Part shown: positions 1 to 5,803 of the stretch, in pieces
Numbering within the stretch: position 1 is the stretch's first letter
Layout of the letters: each line of letters starts with the position of its first letter
From: CAYVFC01 sp964450715
Lineage (GTDB): Bacteria > Myxococcota_A > Polyangia > Polyangiales > JAFGIB01
Assembly (NCBI GenBank): GCA_964450715.1
Contig: CAYVFC010000197.1
Span: 1-12,078 of the forward strand
Reading direction: 5' to 3'
DNA: 12,078 nt
The notes under the pieces: model-generated
The model's input: the letters and a program-made list of their open reading frames with translations, nothing else
Database searches by the model: none
What the model was told of the DNA's origin: nothing
Program-made: the position numbers and the translations under genes

Positions 1-162
1 GCTGAGCTGGGCCAGCATGGTGACCAGCTCGATCCCTCGTACGGGCACGCCGCCGCGGGCGGCCATCATCCGCATGGGACCCGGGCCCTTGGGATCGCAG
101 AAGCGCCGGATGCCTTCCGGCAGCTCCTGCAGGTCGAGGGGGAGCTTGGGAGGAGCTTGCAT
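1..162 (-). CDS. Partial hypothetical protein, 5' end only (runs off left edge)
   Basis: Reading the minus strand from ATG at 162-160 gives 54 codons without a stop up to the window edge. The peptide starts MQAPPKLPLDLQELPEGIR and ends in a hydrophobic, helix-like stretch (GIELVTMLAQLS). It looks like real protein: it has alternating leucine/proline segments and the overlapping plus-strand reading is arginine/serine-rich and low quality. An AGGA lies about ten bases upstream of the ATG, so the ribosome site is only fair. The gene is divergent from the lipoprotein gene at 302, leaving a 139-base spacer for both promoters. No signal peptide is visible, so a cytoplasmic product is likely. I do not recognise the family with confidence and assign no function. 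The rest of the gene lies outside the window. Confidence 0.6.
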   Translation of the reverse strand, partial: MQAPPKLPLDLQELPEGIRRFCDPKGPGPMRMMAARGGVPVRGIELVTMLAQLS

Positions 163-301
163 GGAGTGCCGATCCTACACCAAACCGTCCGGGCGTACAG
201 GGGGCGTTTTTCGCGGCAGAGGGCGGGACGACGAGAAGCCGGCGAGCGGCGGGCGGCTTTTCGCATACCCCGTCGGTGCCAGAGGAGTAATAATCCTCCC
301 T
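163..301. promoter_or_regulatory. Divergent intergenic region with a small hairpin over the lipoprotein SD-like sequence
   Basis: This 139-base spacer separates two divergent genes and should hold both promoters, but I found no convincing -35/-10 pair. Near its right end AGAGGAG (281-287) is the only Shine-Dalgarno-like sequence for the GTG at 302, and its spacing of 14 bases is long. GAGGA (282-286) can pair with TCCTC (294-298) around a 7-base AT-rich loop, which would cover the SD-like sequence. The stem is only 5 bp, so this is suggestive at best. Confidence 0.3.
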
Positions 302-2413
302 GTGCGTGTCGCGTGCCCTCACCATCGCCACTGGCTTCCGACGCTGCTGCTGGCCGCCGCCCTGACGGTCGTCGGGTGCGAACGGGCGCGTATTCCCACA
401 CCGCCCGGCGGGGGCCCAGACGGCGGAAGCGACGGCGGCTCGCCGGACGCGGTCGCGGACGGCGGGGTGCCCTGCCAGAACGCCGACCAGTGCGACGACG
501 GCGTCGACTGCACGCGCGACTCCTGCGGTCCCGACGGCTACTGCGCGAACCTGGCCGAGTCCGCCGGCTGCAGCGACGGGGTGTTCTGCAACGGCAACGA
601 GATATGCGATCCGGAACAGGGTTGCGTTGCGGGTATCGCTTTCACCTGCGACGACGGCAATGTCTGTACCGTGGACAGCTGTCGCGAGGAGGCCAAGGGG
701 TGTCTTCACCTGCCGCGGGACTTCGACGGGGACGGCGAGGTTGACTGGCACTGCGCGGGCGGCACCGACTGCGACGATCTCGATCCCACGCGGGCCGCGC
801 GGGTGAACGAGGTGTGCGAGGACGGCATCGACAATGACTGCGACGAACAGATCGACGAGCCCGACTGCGGTCGCGCCGACCATGACCTGTGTCCGGATGG
901 CTACCGGATCGAGGGTAGCGGCGATCACGTACTGTCCTTGCGCGGGGCGGCCGCCGATTACGCGCTGGGCTGCGAGGCGACCGGCGTGCGCGAGGTCGTG
1001 GTCCGGCTGTCGCTTCCGGAGGCGAGCGACGTGACGCTGACGGCCAGCGGGACCAGCGCCGAGGGCGAGGGCGAGTCGACGGCGATCTCGGTGCGAAGCG
1101 ATTGCGACGACCTGCTCTCCGAGCTCGACTGCGCGCGCGGCATCGACGCACGCGCGCGGCTGCGCGCGATGGAGGCCGGCGTGTATTTTATCTTGATAGC
1201 CGGCTCCGCGGCCGATGAGGTGATCCTACGGGTGCAGCTGGACGAGCCCAGCCAGCAACCGGAAAACGCCACCTGCGACTCGCCGCTCGATCTGAGCGAG
1301 GGTGGCGAGCTGAGCGGGGACTTCGTCGACGTGAGCGACGACTACCGGACCGTTTGCGGTTACGGCGGCTCGGCCGACCTGGCCTACCGCTTCACGCTCG
1401 AGCAAGAGAGCGACGTGCTGATCTCGGCGAGCGCGGCCGACGCCTCGCAGCGAATGACCGTGGACGTGCGCGAGGAGTGCGAGAACCCGGACGCCTCCCT
1501 GCGCTGCCTGGCGGGCTACCCCGCGCGGGGCAGGCTCTACTCGCTCGCCGCGGGCAGCTATTTTCTGGTGGTGGAAGGGCCGTCGTACCGCGAGATCGAC
1601 TTCGAGCTGGAGCTCTCTTTTGCCGAGGCCGGCCCGCCCCCGCCGGGTGACGGCTGCGCCGAGGCCATCGAGCTGCTTGCGGACACGCCTCTGCACGGGG
1701 AACTGGCCGACAAACAGGACCTGGTCGCGACCGGGTGCGGTTACTTCTACCGCGACATGGTCTACGCGCTCGAGATAGAGGAGGCCACCGACCTGCTGCT
1801 CCGGGTGGACGGAGGCGAGTCGGTAATGGCGCTGGCCGTGCAGCCGAGCTGCGGCGATGAACAGAGCGAGCTGTTCTGCACCACGGGCCGACTGGCGCTG
1901 AAGCGGCTGCGCAACCTCTCGCCCGGCCGCTACCACGTGGTCGTGGAGTCGGCGGTGGACACCGGCTTCGTGGTCATGGCCGAGCTGCTACCGGTCACCG
2001 TGCCGGTGGAGGTGGAGGGCAACGAGCGCTGCGACACGGCGGTGGAGGTAGGGGAAGGGGGCGGCCTGTACCGGGGCGACACCTCGGAGATGGACGACGA
2101 CTACTCGGCCGGTCGTTGCGGCTCCCTGGCGCGGTCCAAGGATGCGGTTTTTCAGCTGGTGCTCGAGGAGAGCAGGCGGGTGCGGGCCGAGCTGGAGGCG
2201 GGATTCGACACGGTGCTCTACCGGTTCACCGAGGTGCAGGGCGAGTCGACGACCTGCGTTTCCAGCCAGGAGGACGCCTGCGACGACGACGGCGGGCCGG
2301 GTACCGGCAGCTTGCTCGACGAGCAGCTCGAGGCGGGCGTGCACTACTTCATCGTGGACGGATTCGGCAAGAGCAACCACGGCATCTATACCCTGGATAT
2401 CGCCGTGGAGTGA
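302..2413 (+). CDS. Secreted lipoprotein with cysteine-rich repeats, MopE-type motif and four beta-sandwich-like repeats
   Basis: The chosen GTG start gives 703 residues beginning MRVACPHHRHWLPTLLLAAALTVVGC. This is a lipoprotein signal with basic/His n-region, hydrophobic core and lipobox VVGC (lipidated Cys26). The frame stays open back to 17, but that extension is antisense to the minus-strand gene and would bury the signal. A Gly/Asp/Pro linker (27-57) leads to cysteine-rich CDDGVDCTRDSC and CDDGNVCTVDSC units (58-134). Next comes a MopE-like motif (140-189) with DFDGDGEVD, DCDD and CEDGIDNDCDEQIDEPDC, likely binding Ca or another metal. Four diverged repeats of about 120-130 residues follow (from about 190, 321, 450 and 574). 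Each has an early Cys, a later CGY/CG, and L-x-AG-x-YF/HVVV/IV near its end, like pre-peptidase-type beta-sandwich domains. No protease or other catalytic domain is visible. It is probably a surface protein; function unknown. The glycosyltransferase gene starts six bases after its stop. Confidence 0.85.
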   Translation: MRVACPHHRHWLPTLLLAAALTVVGCERARIPTPPGGGPDGGSDGGSPDAVADGGVPCQNADQCDDGVDCTRDSCGPDGYCANLAESAGCSDGVFCNGNEICDPEQGCVAGIAFTCDDGNVCTVDSCREEAKGCLHLPRDFDGDGEVDWHCAGGTDCDDLDPTRAARVNEVCEDGIDNDCDEQIDEPDCGRADHDLCPDGYRIEGSGDHVLSLRGAAADYALGCEATGVREVVVRLSLPEASDVTLTASGTSAEGEGESTAISVRSDCDDLLSELDCARGIDARARLRAMEAGVYFILIAGSAADEVILRVQLDEPSQQPENATCDSPLDLSEGGELSGDFVDVSDDYRTVCGYGGSADLAYRFTLEQESDVLISASAADASQRMTVDVREECENPDASLRCLAGYPARGRLYSLAAGSYFLVVEGPSYREIDFELELSFAEAGPPPPGDGCAEAIELLADTPLHGELADKQDLVATGCGYFYRDMVYALEIEEATDLLLRVDGGESVMALAVQPSCGDEQSELFCTTGRLALKRLRNLSPGRYHVVVESAVDTGFVVMAELLPVTVPVEVEGNERCDTAVEVGEGGGLYRGDTSEMDDDYSAGRCGSLARSKDAVFQLVLEESRRVRAELEAGFDTVLYRFTEVQGESTTCVSSQEDACDDDGGPGTGSLLDEQLEAGVHYFIVDGFGKSNHGIYTLDIAVE

Positions 2414-2419
2414 GGGCAA

Positions 2420-4405
2420 ATGTCGTTGACGGCTGCCGACAGGTGGTGCGCCGGGCTGGTATTCGGTTTTGGACTGGCGCTGGCCCTCGCGCTGGTCCCC
2501 GGCGTATTCACCATCGACGAGTGCAACCATCTGGCCGCGGTGGCGGCCCTGCGCCACGGGAGGCTCGACCTGCCGGGCTACGAAGGCATCGCTCCCAGCG
2601 CCGAGCTGGCCTTCTTCAATCCGCGCAAGGGTCTGCCTGCCGCTTCGCCGCCCGTCAACGATCTTCCACCGCTCTACGCCTTCATCGCTCTGCCCTTTTC
2701 CCTGCTCGGTTTCCGGGGCCTGTTCTATCTCAACGCGCTGGCCTTTCTGGGGACGCTGGTCGCGGTGTTCCATCTGGGGCGCCGGCTGGCATCGGATAGA
2801 AGGATCACACCGTGGGTTGCCGCGGCTCTCTTCGCACTGGGGGGCTATAGCATCGAGTACGCTCTGGGCATGTGGCCCCACATGCTGAGCGTGTGTTTGT
2901 GTACGTGCGGATTCCTGTTCGCGTCGGCGGTGCGGCAACCACCCGCATCCGGGTCCTCCCTGGAGGAAGGGGTGTCGTCGGGATTCAAGGCGGCCTTCTT
3001 CGCCGGCCTGTTGCTGGGAGCGGCGACCGGGATCCGCTACCAGAACGTCGTTTATGCCACGGGGGTGGCGGTAGGATTGCTGCTCTGGGCATCGTCGCGC
3101 CGGCGGGCGATTACCGGGTATGCCGCCGGTCTCGCCGTGCCGCTGGGAGCGACGTCGGTCCTGAACTACTTGAGGCTGGGCTCTTTCAATCCGATATCCA
3201 AGGGACACGGTTACCTCGCGCTACGGGGGCTGCTGACGCCGCCGGCGAGCGAGCCGCTGGCGGAAGTGGGTGCGGGCGGTGCGGGCGCGGGCGGTGCGGG
3301 CACGCTGCTCGGGCAGATAATCCGGGCGTTCTGGTACCGGGTGGTGGACTACTCGGCCTGTCCGGCCATCGATTTCGGCGACTTTTTTCCCCGGCCGAGC
3401 CTCGAGAGCGGGGCATACCTCTTCTACGGGGTGGCCAAGAAGGCGTGGCTACAGTCGTCGCCCTGGGCGGTAGTAGCGCTGGTCGCCTTGCTCTCGGTCT
3501 GGCTTACCGGACGGGGCGAGAGCAAGGCGGGAGCGGAGAAAAGCGACGCCGACAGGGCGGCGGGCGAGAGCCGGCAGCACTTGCGCGCCATCTCCCTGGT
3601 GGTCTGGCCGGTGCTGGCGATGTTCGCGGTGGTAGGTGCGCGGCGAACCGACGGCATCTGCTTCAACCAGCGCTACTTCCTGGAGCTGGTACCCTTGAGC
3701 GCGCTGGCGGTGGCCCTGCTGCTCGAACGGTACGCGTTGTCGCGCGCGGCGCTGCTGGCAGCTTTGCCCTCCGGCACGGCGCTGGGCGTCGCCGCCGGGG
3801 TCTGGGCGCTCGCCTGGCAACAGGGCGCGGCCAGAGATATGGCAGTGATGCAGCTTCCGCTCTGGATGTCGGGTCTGGTGCTGCTGGCCTGGGCAGCGGC
3901 CGAGGTCGACCGGGAGAGAGGGGCGGCGAAAGGCAGCCGGGGCCTGTCTAGCGCCGCGGTCGTGTTGGTTTTCGTGCTGGCGGCCTGCCTGGGATGGTCG
4001 CTGGCCGTGCACCTGGGTGAGGACGTGCGGGTCGCTCGCCAGAGACGCGCGTTCACCGAGGGGCAGCTGTCCGATCTGAGGAGCGAGCTGCCGGACGGTT
4101 CCGCGGTACTGACCTGGACCTACCTGCGGAACGCGGCCGCGCCCCTGCTGCTGGAGCGCGACGTGTTGATCATCGACGCGTCCAGGGACGCGGGGCGCGA
4201 CGCACCGATGCTGGTTAGGCAGTTGAAGCGGCAGGGCCGCCGGGTCTTCCTCGTCAAAAACCTCTTTGACTGGAAGATCAGAAGAGGCTTGGTCGCCCGG
4301 TACGGGGTAGCGAGCTTTCGCTCGGGCGTGGTCGACCTGCTGGAGCTCGGTGATTCCGGGCGCCGCGGACGCTTTGGCGGCGCGGCGAATCGGAAGCCGC
4401 GGTGA
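2420..4405 (+). CDS. Polytopic membrane glycosyltransferase-like protein (GT-C fold)
   Basis: The product has 661 residues with roughly 10-12 hydrophobic segments. The first is at about 11-30, followed at once by TIDECNH with adjacent acidic D33-E34. GT-C enzymes (the Pmt/ArnT/Dpy19 type) carry their catalytic acidic pair at this place, in the first periplasmic loop. Other family-like features are GIRYQNVVYA (204-213) and FNQRYFLELVPLSALAVALL (415-434). A soluble tail (about 535-645, with VLIIDASRD and RRVFLVKNLFDW) ends the protein. Such enzymes usually transfer a sugar from a polyprenyl-phosphate carrier to protein or lipid outside the membrane; donor and acceptor cannot be read here. The ATG is six bases past the lipoprotein stop, with GGAG-TGAGG over the junction, so translational coupling is likely. 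An exact 15-bp tandem duplication lies in a loop at 3272-3301. It could also be a non-catalytic GT-C-like membrane protein. Confidence 0.75.
   Translation: MSLTAADRWCAGLVFGFGLALALALVPGVFTIDECNHLAAVAALRHGRLDLPGYEGIAPSAELAFFNPRKGLPAASPPVNDLPPLYAFIALPFSLLGFRGLFYLNALAFLGTLVAVFHLGRRLASDRRITPWVAAALFALGGYSIEYALGMWPHMLSVCLCTCGFLFASAVRQPPASGSSLEEGVSSGFKAAFFAGLLLGAATGIRYQNVVYATGVAVGLLLWASSRRRAITGYAAGLAVPLGATSVLNYLRLGSFNPISKGHGYLALRGLLTPPASEPLAEVGAGGAGAGGAGTLLGQIIRAFWYRVVDYSACPAIDFGDFFPRPSLESGAYLFYGVAKKAWLQSSPWAVVALVALLSVWLTGRGESKAGAEKSDADRAAGESRQHLRAISLVVWPVLAMFAVVGARRTDGICFNQRYFLELVPLSALAVALLLERYALSRAALLAALPSGTALGVAAGVWALAWQQGAARDMAVMQLPLWMSGLVLLAWAAAEVDRERGAAKGSRGLSSAAVVLVFVLAACLGWSLAVHLGEDVRVARQRRAFTEGQLSDLRSELPDGSAVLTWTYLRNAAAPLLLERDVLIIDASRDAGRDAPMLVRQLKRQGRRVFLVKNLFDWKIRRGLVARYGVASFRSGVVDLLELGDSGRRGRFGGAANRKPR
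3272..3301 (+). repeat. Exact 15-bp tandem duplication within the glycosyltransferase gene
   Basis: GCGGGCGGTGCGGGC occurs twice back to back (3272-3286 and 3287-3301), encoding AGGAG-AGGAG at about residues 285-294. It is in frame and sits in a predicted loop after LLTPPASEPLAEV. A recent slippage duplication is the simplest reading. Confidence 0.85.
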
Positions 4406-4420
4406 TGCTTGGTCACCGCG
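4398..4420. terminator. Hairpin at the convergent 3' ends of the glycosyltransferase and HsdR-N-like genes
   Basis: CGCGGTGA (4398-4405) pairs perfectly with TCACCGCG (4413-4420) across a 7-base loop. The left arm contains the glycosyltransferase TGA stop, and the hairpin lies within the 34-base gap before the convergent gene's stop. No T-tract follows on either strand, so it is not a canonical intrinsic terminator. It may pause polymerase or protect 3' ends of both transcripts. Confidence 0.45.
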
Positions 4421-4439
4421 AACCGTTATCTACCCGCCT

Positions 4440-4994
4440 TCAAACCTCGCAGCTGTCCTCCTCGCCGGGGCAGCCGCATTCGAGCTCGAAAGCGAGCGCG
4501 ATGCGCGACTCGGTCGCGATCCTCTCGGTGGGGATCGGGGCAAAACCGCGCTCGGCGACCAGCGCGGCGAGCACCCCTCGGTCCGGAATGCCGGTCAGCC
4601 TCTGGCCTATTTTTCTTCCGGTGTCTCCCAGTAAGACGTCTGCGTCCTCGCCATTGCTGACCACCACGACCGGCACCTGGTAGGACTCGACCAGACGCGA
4701 CACGCTCAGCGCCGGGCGATGGCGACTGACCAGCGATCCGGGACCATACTGGACGATCATGCAAGCCTTGCCGGAGAGCCGTACGACCAGATCGACGGTG
4801 ATCGAGCGCCGTTCCTCGCCCGCAACCAGTACCAGCGGACGGCGCGGCTCGATCTCTTGCTTCGCGTATCCTTTTTGCTCCACCAGCAAGCGAGCGAGCT
4901 TCTGCCGGTACCGCTCGTCGTGCGTGTCGGGCAATGTTTCACCGCTGAGATAGTCTCGCAGCTCGCCGAGGACTAGATGGTGCCGATTATTCAT
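4440..4994 (-). CDS. Small HsdR N-terminal-domain-like protein, probably catalytically degenerate
   Basis: The product has 184 residues. DYLSGETLPDTHDERYRQKLARLLVEQKGY followed by KQEIEPR, the VDLVVRL strand (D68) and YGPGSLVSRHRPAL match, from memory, the stand-alone HSDR_N_2-type family in deltaproteobacteria, often named type I restriction enzyme R N-terminal domain protein. In active members of the PD-(D/E)xK fold the strand after the Asp carries ExK. Here the equivalent strand reads CMIVQYGP, so Glu and Lys seem to be Val81 and Tyr83. No helicase domain and no hsdM or hsdS gene is present, so it is not a restriction system. The C-terminus holds three Cys (ECGCPGEEDSC). ATG at 4994 is used, but no good Shine-Dalgarno precedes it in the AT-rich leader. 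The gene converges on the glycosyltransferase and diverges from the ferredoxin gene. Role unknown; nucleic-acid binding is one inference. Confidence 0.75.
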   Translation of the reverse strand: MNNRHHLVLGELRDYLSGETLPDTHDERYRQKLARLLVEQKGYAKQEIEPRRPLVLVAGEERRSITVDLVVRLSGKACMIVQYGPGSLVSRHRPALSVSRLVESYQVPVVVVSNGEDADVLLGDTGRKIGQRLTGIPDRGVLAALVAERGFAPIPTERIATESRIALAFELECGCPGEEDSCEV

Positions 4995-5022
4995 ATTTTA
5001 CAGTTTTTACTCAATTTTAGAG

Positions 5023-5050
5023 TTGCCAGGAACTGAAAGGGAAATATAGT
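5023..5050 (+). promoter_or_regulatory. Candidate sigma70-type promoter for the ferredoxin gene
   Basis: TTGCCA (5023-5028) and TATAGT (5045-5050) each match the -35 and -10 consensus at five of six bases, with a 16-base spacer. They lie in a locally AT-rich patch (about 4988-5050) that contrasts with the GC-rich surroundings. Transcription would start near 5057 and leave a leader of about 100 bases before ATG 5161. That leader includes a short palindrome, CCGAA-gcg-TTCGG (5087-5099), followed by AAAAA. Confidence 0.5.
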
Positions 5051-5160
5051 GCTGATCCAGCCGCGTCGCCGGCGGCAAATCCAGGGCCGAAGCGTTCGGA
5101 AAAAGCAGCTCGCTGGCGGCGGATGCAGAGGCGAATCTTTCGGACAAGGAGCATCGATAG

Positions 5161-5637
5161 ATGTTGAAGAAAAAATTCTCCAAGGACAAATGCGTAACCT
5201 GCAAGCACTGCATGGTGGCCTGTGCCGTCAGGCATTCCAAGAGCCAGAACATCTACGACGCCGTCTCGGAGTCGCCGAAGCCCCGCTACCGTCTCTGGGT
5301 ATCCATGAGGAAGGAAAAGCCTTTCATCACGGTATGCCAGAACTGCGCGAAGCCCAAGTGCATTCCGGTCTGCAAGGATGACGCCATCACCAAGTTCGAG
5401 GACGGCGAGGTGATCATCGACACCAAGAAGTGCACCGGCTGCATGGATTGCGTGAAGGTATGCGCCATGGGCGCCATCCAGGCGAATGCCGAGCTCAACT
5501 TCGCCTTCAATTGCGATGACTGCGCGGGGTACGACGACATGGCCTGCGTGGAGGCCTGCCACACCGGCGCGCTGGTCTACGCGGACAAGGCCAAGGAGAA
5601 GAAGGGCAAGGAAGCATCCGCTGCGGCGACCAACTAG
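5161..5637 (+). CDS. CooF/HycB-type 4Fe-4S polyferredoxin subunit
   Basis: The product has 158 residues, no signal peptide and exactly 16 cysteines in four clusters: C11/14/17/21, C59/62/67/71, C91/94/97/101 and C118/121/129/133. The spacings are CxxCxxCxxxC, CxxCxxxxCxxxC, CxxCxxCxxxC and CxxCx8CxxxC. This is the four-[4Fe-4S] pattern of electron-transfer subunits such as CooF, HycB and the DmsB/HydN group, which relay electrons between an oxidoreductase and a partner in the cytoplasm. No catalytic partner (CO dehydrogenase, hydrogenase, molybdoenzyme) lies next to it, so the partner is unknown. AAGGAG (5146-5151) ends nine bases before the ATG, a good ribosome site that supports the start. 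The tail (142-158) is Lys/Ala-rich. The TAG stop lies inside the left arm of the 169-bp palindrome. Confidence 0.9.
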   Translation: MLKKKFSKDKCVTCKHCMVACAVRHSKSQNIYDAVSESPKPRYRLWVSMRKEKPFITVCQNCAKPKCIPVCKDDAITKFEDGEVIIDTKKCTGCMDCVKVCAMGAIQANAELNFAFNCDDCAGYDDMACVEACHTGALVYADKAKEKKGKEASAAATN

Positions 5638-5802
5638 AACGGAGACCGGTTTGAAAACGCCATGATTTCGCGGTCTGGGGGGGCCATCTGCGGCGACGTC
5701 CCTCCTCGAAGTGGCTCTGCCAGTCCTTCGTCGGGCCGACGCCACATCTGGCCCCTTTATCCTCGCGAACTCAAAGACGTTTCAAACCGGTCGCCGTTCT
5801 AG
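5634..5802. repeat. 169-bp imperfect palindrome with near-identical ends (MITE-like or bidirectional terminator)
   Basis: The outer 23 bases (5634-5656) match the reverse complement of 5780-5802 at 22 positions: CTAGAACGG, one mismatch (A/C), then GACCGGTTTGAAA. Matching continues inward in blocks: TTCGCG, GGGGCCA, GGCG, CGAAG and TGGC, centred near 5717 (TGGC-TCT-GCCA). The whole gap between two convergent genes therefore folds into one long interrupted hairpin on either strand. It contains the ferredoxin stop codon and ends two bases before the fabH-like stop codon. Best-conserved ends with a diverged middle, and TA just inside each end, suggest a non-autonomous IS630/Tc1-type element. A structured bidirectional terminator or 3'-end RNA element is the alternative. 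No transposase is encoded. Confidence 0.75.
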
Positions 5803-5803
5803 A

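Noticed and set aside
17..301. N-terminal extension of the lipoprotein frame from ATG 17
   Set aside because: It is antisense to a better minus-strand coding stretch, has Arg/Ser/Gly-rich composition, and would place the signal peptide more than 100 residues inside the protein.
1988..3208. Long minus-strand open frame of 406 codons
   Set aside because: It overlaps the lipoprotein and glycosyltransferase genes, is rich in Arg/Gln/Gly/His as expected of an antisense frame in GC-rich DNA, and shows no recognisable domain.
4440..4994. Type I restriction-modification system
   Set aside because: Only an HsdR N-terminal-like protein is present; the helicase, HsdM and HsdS are missing and the nuclease residues appear replaced.
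5634..5802. Classical intrinsic terminator
   Set aside because: The structure is far longer than a terminator stem, has internal mismatches and no T-tract after either outer arm, although a termination role cannot be excluded.
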